The notes beneath the pieces are model-generated. The model ran no database searches and had not been told where the DNA came from. It was given only the letters and a program-made list of their open reading frames with translations. DNA of 64,000 nucleotides from assembly GCA_016720595.1 (NCBI GenBank), contig JADKKI010000001.1, forward strand, positions 186,001 to 250,000, in the 5' to 3' direction. Position numbers and translations under genes: made by a program. This DNA comes from Myxococcales bacterium. GTDB taxonomy: Bacteria > Myxococcota_A > Polyangia > Haliangiales > Haliangiaceae. This document shows, piece by piece, positions 19,547 through 31,688 of this stretch. How positions within the stretch are numbered: position 1 is the first letter of the stretch; every line of letters begins with the position of its first letter.

Positions 19547-20440
19547 TCAGGCCACGTCGGCGAGGCGAGGGGCTTCGTCCGCCGCGGTTGCGGCCGGCGT
19601 GACGTCGGCGCGGACGTGCGCGGGCACGCCGTGGAGATCCCAGACGATGCCAACCAGGGAGAGCGCGCGCAGCACGTAGTACGTGACGTCGATCTCCCAC
19701 CAGAAGAAGCCCTTGCGAGCCGACGACTGGTAGTGGTGGTGGTTGTTGTGCCAGCCCTCGCCCATGGTCACCACGGCGAGCACGGGGTTGTTGCGCGAGT
19801 CATCATCCGTGGTGTAGCGGCGGGCGCCCCAGAGATGGGAGAGCGAGTTGATCGTGAACGTGCCGTGCCAGCACAGCACCTGCGCCACGGCGAAGCCCCA
19901 GACCAGCGCGAAGAAGCCGCCGATCAGGAACGTCACGACGCCGGCCGCCACGGCGGGCAGCATCCAGTACGTGTTGAGCCAGCGCAGCTCGGGGTACTTC
20001 GAGAAGTCCTTGATCCGCGAGTAGTCGGTGTCCTCGAGATCGGTGGAGAGGATCCAGCCCATGTGCGCCCACCAGAAGCCCTGCTGGATCACCGAATGGA
20101 GATCGCCCGGCTGATCCGAGAGCTTGTGGTGCTGCCGGTGATGCGCGGCCCACCATAGCGGTCCCTTCTGCGCGGTCAGCGTGCAGCCGAGCGCGAGCAC
20201 GAACTGAAACCACCGCGAGGTCTTGTAGCTGCGGTGCGAGAAGTAGCGGTGATACCCGCCGGTGACGAAGAACATCCGCGGCCAGTAGAGGGCGAGCGCG
20301 AGCGCGACCCCCCACCACGAGAACCCGGTGATCGCGATGCCGACGACCGCGAGGATGTGGACGCCCCAGAACGGGATCGCCGGCGCGTTGAAGTAGATCC
20401 GCCGCCAGCTCTTCGCGGCGGCCTGGGCGACGGACGACAT
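19547..20440 (-). CDS. Acyl-CoA delta-9-type fatty-acid desaturase
   Basis: A 297-residue integral membrane di-iron desaturase that would introduce a double bond into acyl chains. The three histidine boxes are intact: HRYFSH, HRQHH and HNNHHH, with hydrophobic helix pairs between them. Length matches compact bacterial stearoyl-CoA desaturase relatives. It lies 3 bases upstream of the histidine kinase start, so the kinase pair may be transcribed with it and could govern membrane fluidity; that link is inferred from position only. Confidence 0.92.
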   Translation of the reverse strand: MSSVAQAAAKSWRRIYFNAPAIPFWGVHILAVVGIAITGFSWWGVALALALYWPRMFFVTGGYHRYFSHRSYKTSRWFQFVLALGCTLTAQKGPLWWAAHHRQHHKLSDQPGDLHSVIQQGFWWAHMGWILSTDLEDTDYSRIKDFSKYPELRWLNTYWMLPAVAAGVVTFLIGGFFALVWGFAVAQVLCWHGTFTINSLSHLWGARRYTTDDDSRNNPVLAVVTMGEGWHNNHHHYQSSARKGFFWWEIDVTYYVLRALSLVGIVWDLHGVPAHVRADVTPAATAADEAPRLADVA

Positions 20441-20560
20441 CGTGCTCGGGAGATACCGCGAACGAGCCCTGGGCGGAAGCGCTGGGTTTGCGGGTGACCG
20501 ATTCCTGACAAAACCGTTGAACTCCGCGGACGTGCGGTGGTTCTGCGCTAGGGTCCGGGC

Positions 20561-21586
20561 ATGAAATACCGGAACCTCGGGAGCGCCGGCGTCAAGGTCT
20601 CGAGCCTGTGCCTCGGCGCGATGACGTTCGGCGAAGCCGACGAGAAGTCGTTCATGCACAAGGTCGGGTCGGACGAGGACACGTCCCACGCCGTGCTCGA
20701 CCGGGCCCTCGAGAAGGGCATCAACTTCGTGGACACCGCGGATGTCTACGGCCAGGACGGGCTGTCCGAGCGCGTGCTCGGCAACTGGTTCGAGAAGCGC
20801 AAGACCCGAGACAAGATCGTCCTCGCCACCAAGTTCCGCTTCACGATGGGGGACGGCCCCAACCGCACCGGCGCGTCGCGCTACCGGATCGTGAAGTGCT
20901 GCGAGGAGTCGCTGCGGCGGCTCAAGACCGATCGCATCGACCTCTACCAGATCCACATGCAGGACATCACCGTGCCCGAGGAGGAGACGCTGCGCGCGCT
21001 CGATGACCTCGTCCGCGCCGGCAAGGTCCTCTACATCGGCTGCTCGAACTACGCGGCGTACCGACTGATGGACAGCCTGTGGCTCGCGAAGACCAACCAC
21101 CTCTCGCGCTACGTCACGCTGCAGGCGCAGTACAACCTGCTCGTGCGCGATCTCGAGCGCGAGCACGGCCCGCTGTGTCGCGAGGAGGGGCTCGGGATCC
21201 TGCCGTGGTCGCCGCTCGCGGGCGGCTTCCTCACGGGCAAGTTCGAGCAGGGCAAGCCACCGGCCGGTGGTACGCGGCTCGGCGAGAAGGCGGAGCGGTT
21301 CACCCGCTACGACGTGCCGCGTAACTGGACGATCCTCGACGCGGTGCGCGCGGTGGCCACCGAGACCGGCGCCACGCCCTCGGCGGTCAGTCTCGCGTGG
21401 TTGCTCGCCAAGCCGCAGGTCACGTCGGTGATCTTCGGTGCACGGAACCTCGAGCAGCTCGATGCGAACCTCGCGGGCGCAGATCTCGAGCTCTCGGCCA
21501 AGCACGTCGAGGTGCTCGACAAGGCCTCCGCGTTCGACCTCGGCTATCCGTACGCGTTCATCCAGTCGACGCAAGCGACCTGGTGA
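20561..21586 (+). CDS. Aldo/keto reductase
   Basis: A 341-residue NADPH-dependent oxidoreductase of the AKR superfamily. The N-terminal signature is present (GSAGVKVSSLCLGAMTFG), then DTADVYG with the catalytic Asp/Tyr, a later ATKFRF Lys, the substrate-helix motif YIGCSNY, and the C-terminal cofactor motif SVIFGARNLEQL. The mid-length loop and LPWSPLAGGFLTGK segment resemble the YajO/Kv-beta-like group. Substrate unknown. Its promoter should share the 120-base gap with the divergent desaturase. Confidence 0.93.
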   Translation: MKYRNLGSAGVKVSSLCLGAMTFGEADEKSFMHKVGSDEDTSHAVLDRALEKGINFVDTADVYGQDGLSERVLGNWFEKRKTRDKIVLATKFRFTMGDGPNRTGASRYRIVKCCEESLRRLKTDRIDLYQIHMQDITVPEEETLRALDDLVRAGKVLYIGCSNYAAYRLMDSLWLAKTNHLSRYVTLQAQYNLLVRDLEREHGPLCREEGLGILPWSPLAGGFLTGKFEQGKPPAGGTRLGEKAERFTRYDVPRNWTILDAVRAVATETGATPSAVSLAWLLAKPQVTSVIFGARNLEQLDANLAGADLELSAKHVEVLDKASAFDLGYPYAFIQSTQATW

Positions 21587-21595
21587 ACCCGACGC

Positions 21596-23923
<2,328 letters not shown>

Positions 23924-23954
23924 TCGCCCGGGCGATCATAGCCCCCTTCGAGGA

Positions 23955-24464
23955 CTAACTGCGCATCGGAACGCCGCCGATATAGTCCCGCTTCCCGAGC
24001 TCGACCCCGTTGTTGCGCAGGATCGAGTACGCGGTGACCGCGTGGAAATAGAAGTTCGCGAGGGCGAACTGCGTGACGTACTCGTCGCCGCGCATCCACT
24101 TCCCTTCCATCCACGGCAGCGAGATCTTGCGGTCCTCGGCGCCGACGAAGTCCTCGGGGGTGAACGTGTCGAGGTAGGTGATGACCAGCGCGATCCGAGA
24201 GCGCAGCTGCTCGAATGTGGTCTCGGTGTCGGGGTGGTTGGGCCACTCCTTGCCGGTCAGGCGACCGGCGATGAACTTCGCGTTGTCGCACATGGTCTGG
24301 ACCTGGCGATCGAAGGCCAGCTGGTCCGGTGCGAGGCGGAACTTGATGAGGTTGTTGACGTCGAACTTCTTCTTCTCGGCGTACGAGATCGCCGCCTCGA
24401 GCCAGCGGTCCACGTTCTTCAGCATCTTCACGAGCTGCGGGACGGTGAGGTCGTAGACGTTCAT
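23955..24464 (-). CDS. DUF1993-type small helical protein
   Basis: A 169-residue protein starting at MNVYDLTVPQL; the longer ORF start is rejected because the family begins with this segment. It resembles DUF1993 proteins, related in fold to DinB-like four-helix bundles, with a conserved NFYFHAVTAYSILRNNGV end. Members occur widely in proteobacteria without a proven activity. Divergent from the pterin dehydratase gene with only 36 bases between the start codons. Confidence 0.75.
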   Translation of the reverse strand: MNVYDLTVPQLVKMLKNVDRWLEAAISYAEKKKFDVNNLIKFRLAPDQLAFDRQVQTMCDNAKFIAGRLTGKEWPNHPDTETTFEQLRSRIALVITYLDTFTPEDFVGAEDRKISLPWMEGKWMRGDEYVTQFALANFYFHAVTAYSILRNNGVELGKRDYIGGVPMRS

Positions 24465-24500
24465 GGGGCGAAGCCTAGCTGAAGTGCTAGCGTCGGGCGA

Positions 24501-24845
24501 ATGCCGACCCGTGACCTGGAGACGCTCGCGAACCACACGATCAGCAAGAGCGGGCTGTCAGCCGAGGAGCTGGCGCGCGAGCTGGCGGCGCTCGGCGCCC
24601 GCTGGACCGTGGTCCCACCGGACCTGCGGCTCGTGCTTCCCGGGCCGATGACGAAGACCGGTGTGGTCGCGGCCCACGCAGGCGCGCTGGCCGACGAGCT
24701 CGATCACCATCCGACGATCCTGCTCGAGTACGCGGGGCTGACGCTGTCGATCCACACGCATGATGCGAAGGCGCTGACCGTGATCGACCTGATCTTCGCG
24801 GCGCGCCTCGAGCAGTGGCTGCGGGCGAACGGCTGGCCGGTCTGA
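24501..24845 (+). CDS. Pterin-4a-carbinolamine dehydratase
   Basis: A 114-residue protein matching the PhhB/PCD family, which dehydrates 4a-hydroxytetrahydrobiopterin during aromatic amino-acid hydroxylation. The active-site pattern is visible as DELDHHPTILLEY followed by LSIHTHDAKALTVID, giving the paired histidines and the T-H-x-x spacing of the family. The usual glycine pair after the second His is replaced by Ala-Lys, a mild deviation. Some members act as transcription-factor dimerisation partners instead. Confidence 0.85.
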   Translation: MPTRDLETLANHTISKSGLSAEELARELAALGARWTVVPPDLRLVLPGPMTKTGVVAAHAGALADELDHHPTILLEYAGLTLSIHTHDAKALTVIDLIFAARLEQWLRANGWPV

Positions 24846-24855
24846 TCGAGCGAGG

Positions 24856-25449
24856 CTAGAGCGCGTGCAGGGCGCGGAGCGCGATGCTCCCGTCGCCGAT
24901 CACGAACACCGTGAGCTCGTCGAGCTGACGCCCATCCACCAACCCGGCCGCCAGCTCGCCGAGGCCCGGGACCTCGCGCGTGACGGTGGCGAGCTTCGTC
25001 AGATCGCTATCGAGCGTGGCGTTCGCCAGCACGTTGACGTGGGTGCCGCGGCGGAGCTGCGCGGCCGCGATCGCGATCGGCGCATGGACGCACACGATGT
25101 CGCACGCGAGCGCCTCCTCGAGTGGGACCACGTGGCCGCCAAGCGAGTGCGCGAGGCCATCCGCACCCAGACCGGTGACCCGCACGTCGCGCGGTAGAAA
25201 CCAGGTGGCGTGCGCTGCGTGGGACAGCGCGCCGGCCTCGGCGGACTCCGCGCCGTGGACCACGAGGCCCAGGCTGCGCGGCGTGCCGACCGCGAGGTAC
25301 CGCGAGGCGACCGCGCCCGCGGCGGCGTACGCCTTCGGGAGCAGCTCGTCGTGCAGCGAGGGCGGCGAGGGCGCGCCGATCTCCGTGGGTGCCACACCTG
25401 TCGCGGCGGCCACGTAGGCGCGCTCGACGGCGAACACCCAGTCGGCCAT
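24856..25449 (-). CDS. Ornithine cyclodeaminase/mu-crystallin-like short protein
   Basis: A 197-residue protein that starts at MADWVFAVERAY, 2 bases after the asnS stop. Its C-terminal half resembles the NAD-binding core and tail of the ornithine cyclodeaminase/mu-crystallin family (DIVCVHAPIAIAAAQLRRG, then GRQLDELTVFVIGDGS). It is far shorter than the normal 310-330 residues and has no convincing GxGxxG nucleotide loop, so catalytic function is doubtful; it may be a reduced paralogue. Confidence 0.5.
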   Translation of the reverse strand: MADWVFAVERAYVAAATGVAPTEIGAPSPPSLHDELLPKAYAAAGAVASRYLAVGTPRSLGLVVHGAESAEAGALSHAAHATWFLPRDVRVTGLGADGLAHSLGGHVVPLEEALACDIVCVHAPIAIAAAQLRRGTHVNVLANATLDSDLTKLATVTREVPGLGELAAGLVDGRQLDELTVFVIGDGSIALRALHAL

Positions 25450-25451
25450 CG

Positions 25452-26854
<1,403 letters not shown>

Positions 26855-26858
<4 letters not shown>

Positions 26859-27091
26859 TCGCGCGGGGCTTCCTTGCTGCCGACGACCGTCATGTTCATG
26901 CCGATCTGGACGGAGACCGCCTTGCCGTCGATCGAGATCACGGTCTTGCCGTTGAGGTACCAGCCGAAGCTGCCGGTGGAGAACTGCTTGACCTCGGCGA
27001 GCATGTCCTGACCGTTGATCGTGATCTTGAGCGGTTCGGCCTTGTCGGCGAACTGGGCAGCATTGACGGGACACGAGGTCTTGGGCGGCAT
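26855..27091 (-). CDS. Small conserved-looking protein of unknown function
   Basis: A 78-residue ORF whose stop overlaps the asnS start (ATGA), arguing that it is translated. The sequence is beta-strand-like ([33 protein letters not shown]) with no signal peptide, cysteine pair or known motif. I do not recognise it. Confidence 0.55.
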
Positions 27092-27167
27092 AGGGGCGCA
27101 TTCTTCACCAGAACGCCGCCCCCGCGCTACACCGGCCCCGTGCGTTGTACGTCGATCGTCCGGAGCG

Positions 27168-28337
27168 CTACTTGCTGGCGGCCGCGGTCGCGACCTTGCG
27201 GTGGTACGGCGCCAGGAGCTTGTTCCAGGCCTGGTAGCGCTGGCCATAGTCGCGGGTGCACTTGGCGAGGCGCGTGGGCGGGATGCCCTTCTTCTTCATC
27301 AGGGGCTCGTAGCGGGCCTTGTCGGCGCCATAGAGCAAGCACGTGATCGCGACCGAGCGCTGATCGTTGAACGAGTGCTCGTCCCAGAACGGGTTCTTGT
27401 AGCCCTTGGCCACCATCGATTCGAACCAGAACGCGGCCTCGAGCGCGGCCTCGTGGCCCTTCGCGCCCACGCCCGACAGCATCAGCGTGGCGAGCTCGTC
27501 GGCGGCATCCTCGCCCTTGCCGGTGATCGGGAGCCCGAGCTCGAACACCAGCGCGTGCCCGAACTCGTGGAAGAACGTGAACACGTAGACGCCCCGCGCC
27601 ACGCGCGTGGCCTTCGCCTCGTCGAGCCCCACCGAGGTGAACAGCTTGATGAAGTCATCCCACAGCTCGTGGCACATCGTGATCGAGTGCGTCGCCGGCG
27701 AGTAGAACGCGTTGATCTTGCCGCACGACATGATGTTGACCGGCAGCGGGCCGGGCAGGAACAGCATCGCGTCGAGCTTGGGGACCAGCACGTTCATCGC
27801 ATCGGCGAAGTCCTTCGGGATCCCCCCGGTGCCGCTCTTGGGGGGCGTGAACGTGACGGACATCCGCGGCCCGGCGAGGCGTGCGGACAGCAGGACGGTG
27901 GCGTTGGCCTGGCGCAGCACCGGATCCTGATCCGCCATGATGAAGGAGATGATCATCACCGCGCCGTCCTTCACCGGGACGACGAGGAGATCCATGTCGA
28001 CGTTGCCCTTGGGCGTCGCGACCTGGCCCACCACGGCGACGCCCTTCCAGCCATTGCGCTCCAGCGGGGCCACCTTCTTCACGGTGATCTTCTCGGAGCC
28101 GAGCAGCTTCTGCACGCCCTCGACGGTGGCCTCCGGCATCTTCGGGATCGCGAACACCTCGATGCCGCGCCCCTTGAATGCCTTCGGCGCGAGCATCGTG
28201 GCCTTGCCCTTGGTCGCCTTGCCCCAGCCAGCCGGAACCGAGAGCTCGATCCCGTTGATCTCGACCAGCTCCGCGCGCGCGGTGGCGGTGAACACACACA
28301 GTGCGACGACGATCGAACCCACCCAGGTCTTCGACAT
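27168..28337 (-). CDS. Secreted DUF4344-type putative zinc metallopeptidase
   Basis: A 389-residue exported protein with a signal peptide (MSKTWVGSIVVALCVFTATARA). The C-terminal half carries the zinc motif FFHEFGHALVFELGLP and a following acidic DAADELATLML segment, the pattern of DUF4344 putative peptidases. The N-terminal half is an unassigned beta-rich domain. Periplasmic or extracellular location is expected; substrate unknown. It is followed by a 76-base gap before the small asnS-linked ORF. Confidence 0.75.
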   Translation of the reverse strand: MSKTWVGSIVVALCVFTATARAELVEINGIELSVPAGWGKATKGKATMLAPKAFKGRGIEVFAIPKMPEATVEGVQKLLGSEKITVKKVAPLERNGWKGVAVVGQVATPKGNVDMDLLVVPVKDGAVMIISFIMADQDPVLRQANATVLLSARLAGPRMSVTFTPPKSGTGGIPKDFADAMNVLVPKLDAMLFLPGPLPVNIMSCGKINAFYSPATHSITMCHELWDDFIKLFTSVGLDEAKATRVARGVYVFTFFHEFGHALVFELGLPITGKGEDAADELATLMLSGVGAKGHEAALEAAFWFESMVAKGYKNPFWDEHSFNDQRSVAITCLLYGADKARYEPLMKKKGIPPTRLAKCTRDYGQRYQAWNKLLAPYHRKVATAAASK

Positions 28338-28370
28338 GGGCCTATCGTAACGAAGATCTCGGGCGCGTGG

Positions 28371-28940
28371 TCACGGCCGGCGCAGCGCCCCGAGCTCGAG
28401 GGCCAGGTGCGCGAAGGCGGTCACCACCAGCGCGTGATCGATCCGGCCCGAGCGCAGCATCGCCTGGACGTCGGCGAGCGGGTGGGTCTCGAGCGCGAGG
28501 ATCTCCCCGCCATCGGGTCGCGGCGCGGTGGTCGGCTCGGCATCGAGCGCGAGGAAGGTATGCAGGTGGTTGTTCTGGATCGCGGGGTTCGGTGCCACCG
28601 TGCCGAGCAGCCGCCAGGTCGGCGCGGTGTAGCCGGTCTCCTCGGCGAGCTCGCGTGCCGCCCCGGTCTGCGCGTCCTCTCCCGGGTCGACCATGCCACC
28701 GGGGATCTCGATGCACACCCGATCGATGCCCGGGCGGTACTGGCGGATCAGCACCACGTGGTCGTCACGGGTCAGGGCGATCACGTTGACCCAGTCCACC
28801 GCCTCGATCAGCGAGAACCGCTTCGCCACCCCGGTCGCACGGTGGGAGGCCTCGACGAAGTGCGTGGTGAAGATCTTGTAGTCGTGGCCCGGGTGGCGTG
28901 CCCCGAGCTGCCACGCGAGGTCGTCGTCGGAGATCGGCAT
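28371..28940 (-). CDS. NUDIX hydrolase, ADP-ribose pyrophosphatase-like
   Basis: A 189-residue protein with a complete NUDIX box: GGMVDPGEDAQ followed by AARELAEETGY, where the RE..EE glutamates bind Mg. The preceding VVLIRQYRPGI segment is typical of the ADP-ribose/GDP-mannose branch. The start is at 28940 (MPISDDDLAW); the longer ORF runs into the divergent promoter region. Divergent from the outer-membrane protein operon with 55 bases between. Confidence 0.9.
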   Translation of the reverse strand: MPISDDDLAWQLGARHPGHDYKIFTTHFVEASHRATGVAKRFSLIEAVDWVNVIALTRDDHVVLIRQYRPGIDRVCIEIPGGMVDPGEDAQTGAARELAEETGYTAPTWRLLGTVAPNPAIQNNHLHTFLALDAEPTTAPRPDGGEILALETHPLADVQAMLRSGRIDHALVVTAFAHLALELGALRRP

Positions 28941-28995
28941 CGAGGGAAGATAGCCCTTTCTTCCCGGAGGGATACTTTCTGCCACGGCTCGGATC

Positions 28996-30348
28996 GTGCT
29001 GGCGAAGCTCCAGCGGTTCCCGCAGATTGCGTGGATGTCGTCGCGCCTCGCACTCGGCCTCGTCGTGGTCGCCGCCGCCCTGCCGGCCGCCACCGCGTCC
29101 GCGGGCGGCTTCGGCATCCCGGAGATCGGGGTCCGGCGCACCGCGATGGGCTCGATCATCGGGCGCCCAGATGATCCGTCGGCGATCTATCACAACCCCG
29201 CGGGCCTCTCGCTGCAGCACGGTTGGAACGTCTACGTGTCGATGGGCGTCGCGCTGATCAACACCGAGTTCCAGCTCTCGCCGTGGGATCAGAGTGATCG
29301 GTTCCTCGGCGTCTCGCCCGAGAGCGATGGCTACTACAAGGCGATCAAGCCGAGCCGCGCGATGGGCGTGATCCCGATGCTCGCGGTCACCGGCGAGATC
29401 CTGCCGAACAAGCTGACGCTCGGCGCCGCCCTGTTCGTCGGCAATGCGCAGGGCGCGGCGTTCGACAAGAACGCGGTCACCCACTACCACCTGATCGATG
29501 GCTACGTCGTCGCGCCGCAGGCCGTGCTCGCCGGCGCGTACAAGATCAACGAGCAGATCAGCGTCGGCGGCTCGGTCGGCATGATCAACATGCGCATCCA
29601 CGGGAAGCGCTACATCTATCCGATCATCAACGGCGCCGACCTCAGCAACTACGCGGGGACCAAGCCCGAGCTCGTCCTCGATGGCGAGGCGTGGGCGCCG
29701 ACCTGGCAGGTCTCGGCGTTCGGCAAGCCGCACCCGAAGGTCACCTGGGGCGCCACGATCAACGGCCGCGTCGACGCGACGCTCGAGGGTCCCGTGGAGA
29801 TCACGTTCTCCGACGATGCGCAGGTCCCCGGCGACATGCTGATCGGGACGCACAAGACGGCTCAGCTGATCCCGTGGTCGTTCATGGCCGGGCTGTGCGT
29901 CGACGTCGCGCCGAACGTCGAGATCGGGACGGAGTTCCGCTACTGGCTCTATCGCCAGTACAAGACCCAGCTCACCGACGTCAGCGGCATCGCGATCGTC
30001 GACAAGCTCGAGACCAAGAAGGACTACCACGACTCGTGGGAGGTCTCTGGCGGGGTCCGCGTCCACGATCTGCCCGCCGCACCGAAGCTCGAGATGATGC
30101 TCGGTGGTCAGTTCGATCGGTCACCGGCCCCATCGAAGACCGTGACGCTCGATCAGCCGAGCTTCTCTCACCCCGCGCTGCACACCGGGGTCCGCTACCA
30201 GCTCGGCCGGTTCCGCCTCGGCGCGAGCTACGTCCACTACTGGTACCTGATCCCCACCGTCGACGACTCCACCACGTCGCCGCCCTCGAACTTCAAGGGC
30301 CACGGCGCGAACAACATCTTCACGCTCTCGCTCGAGGCAAAGCTATGA
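28996..30348 (+). CDS. Outer-membrane beta-barrel protein, FadL/OmpP1-like
   Basis: A 450-residue protein with a signal sequence (LALGLVVVAAALPAATASA). The start could be GTG 28996 or ATG 29035; the latter gives a more standard signal peptide. After it comes GGFGIPEIGVRRTAMG and SAIYHNPAGLSL, the plug-region pattern of FadL/Toluene_X long-chain transporters, then alternating barrel strands ending in a C-terminal FTLSLEAKL. FadL-type porins import fatty acids or other hydrophobic compounds. It leads a four-gene overlapping operon. Confidence 0.8.
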   Translation: MLAKLQRFPQIAWMSSRLALGLVVVAAALPAATASAGGFGIPEIGVRRTAMGSIIGRPDDPSAIYHNPAGLSLQHGWNVYVSMGVALINTEFQLSPWDQSDRFLGVSPESDGYYKAIKPSRAMGVIPMLAVTGEILPNKLTLGAALFVGNAQGAAFDKNAVTHYHLIDGYVVAPQAVLAGAYKINEQISVGGSVGMINMRIHGKRYIYPIINGADLSNYAGTKPELVLDGEAWAPTWQVSAFGKPHPKVTWGATINGRVDATLEGPVEITFSDDAQVPGDMLIGTHKTAQLIPWSFMAGLCVDVAPNVEIGTEFRYWLYRQYKTQLTDVSGIAIVDKLETKKDYHDSWEVSGGVRVHDLPAAPKLEMMLGGQFDRSPAPSKTVTLDQPSFSHPALHTGVRYQLGRFRLGASYVHYWYLIPTVDDSTTSPPSNFKGHGANNIFTLSLEAKL

Positions 30349-31688
30349 CCAGCATCCCACGCACCGGCCGCACCACCGACGACATCCTCGCCGAGCTCGA
30401 GCAACGCAAGGCCAAGGACACGCGGTGGCGCGAGGGACGCGTGTTCTCGCTCGTCTATCACGTGCCCGGCTCGGCGGGAGAGGCGCACGAGAAGCTGATG
30501 CAGCGCGCGCACGCGCTGTACGCGAGCACGAACTTGTTGAACCCGATGGCGTTCGGGAGCCTCAAGCAGATGGAGACCGACATCATCGAGATGACGGGGC
30601 GGCTGTTTCACTGCTCCGGCGCGGTGGGGACCGTGACCTCGGGCGGCACCGAATCCATCCTGTGCGCCGTGGCGGCCTATCGCGATCGCGCTCGTCGCGA
30701 GCGCCCGTGGGTGCTGCGGCCCGAGCTGATCGTCCCGACGACGATCCACCCGGCGTTCGACAAGGCGGCTCACTACTTCGGGGTGAAGCTGGTCAAGGTC
30801 CCGATCGGCGATGACCTTCGGGCCGACGTGCCGGCGATGGCGAAGAAGATCTCTCGCCGCACGATCGGTCTCGTGGCCTCGGCGCCCCAGTATCCGCACG
30901 GCGTCGTCGATCCGATCGCCGAGCTCGGCGAGCTGGCGCAGAAGCACAAGCTGCCGCTCCACGTCGACGCGTGCGTCGGCGGGTTCGTGCTGCCGTGGAT
31001 CGAGAAGCTCGGCCGCCGGGTCCCGCGCTGGGACTTCCGGGTTCCCGGCGTGACCTCGATCAGCGCCGACCTGCACAAGTTCGGCTATGCCGCGAAGGGC
31101 GCGAGCGTCCTGATCTGGCGCTCGATCGATGCGATGCGACACCAGATCTTCGTCGCCACCGACTTCCCTGGCGGGATCTACGCGTCCCCGACCTTGATCG
31201 GCACGCGCCCCGGCGGACCGATCGCCGCGGCGTGGGCGGCGCTCAACTCGTTCGGCGAGCAGGGCTACATCGAGCTGGCGAAGCAGGCGCTCGACGCCGC
31301 GGATCGGCTGCGGCTCGGGATCGAGGCGATCCCCGGGCTCGCGCTGCTCGGCAAGGGTGATGCCACCATCGTGACGTACGCGGCACTTGGCATGAACGTC
31401 TATGCGATCGCCGATCGCATGGAGCTGCGCGGCTGGACGCTCGATCGCCAGCACAAGCCGGCGTCGATCCATCTCACGGTCACGGCGAACCACGGCCAGA
31501 TCGTCGACGAGTACCTCGCGGATCTCCGTGCGTGCGTGGCAGAAGTTCGCAGCGACCCTTCGCTCGCGAAGAGTGGCAGCGCGCCGATGTACGGGATGGC
31601 GGCGAAGATGCCGATCCGTGGCTTCGTGGCGGCCAAGGTCCGCAAGGTGATGGCGGAGATGTACTCGCGGAGCGGGGGCGTGTCGTGA
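30345..31688 (+). CDS. PLP-dependent lyase, sphingosine-1-phosphate lyase/GadB-like
   Basis: A 447-residue fold-type I PLP enzyme. The cofactor lysine is K245 (SADLHKFGYAAKG) and the ring-contacting Asp is D208 (LHVDACVGG); TSGGTESI is the phosphate-loop motif. Overall order and YHVPGSA/NLLNPMAFGSLKQME segments match sphingosine-1-phosphate lyases, which split phosphorylated long-chain bases into an aldehyde and phosphoethanolamine. Its ATG overlaps the porin stop (ATGA). A decarboxylase role on another amine is the alternative. Confidence 0.82.
   Translation: MTSIPRTGRTTDDILAELEQRKAKDTRWREGRVFSLVYHVPGSAGEAHEKLMQRAHALYASTNLLNPMAFGSLKQMETDIIEMTGRLFHCSGAVGTVTSGGTESILCAVAAYRDRARRERPWVLRPELIVPTTIHPAFDKAAHYFGVKLVKVPIGDDLRADVPAMAKKISRRTIGLVASAPQYPHGVVDPIAELGELAQKHKLPLHVDACVGGFVLPWIEKLGRRVPRWDFRVPGVTSISADLHKFGYAAKGASVLIWRSIDAMRHQIFVATDFPGGIYASPTLIGTRPGGPIAAAWAALNSFGEQGYIELAKQALDAADRLRLGIEAIPGLALLGKGDATIVTYAALGMNVYAIADRMELRGWTLDRQHKPASIHLTVTANHGQIVDEYLADLRACVAEVRSDPSLAKSGSAPMYGMAAKMPIRGFVAAKVRKVMAEMYSRSGGVS

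Noticed and set aside
19547..21574. 675-residue open frame spanning the desaturase and the opposite strand of the aldo/keto reductase gene
   Set aside because: Only the last 297 residues are a recognisable desaturase; the upstream part is Arg/Glu-rich antisense translation typical of high-GC shadow frames.
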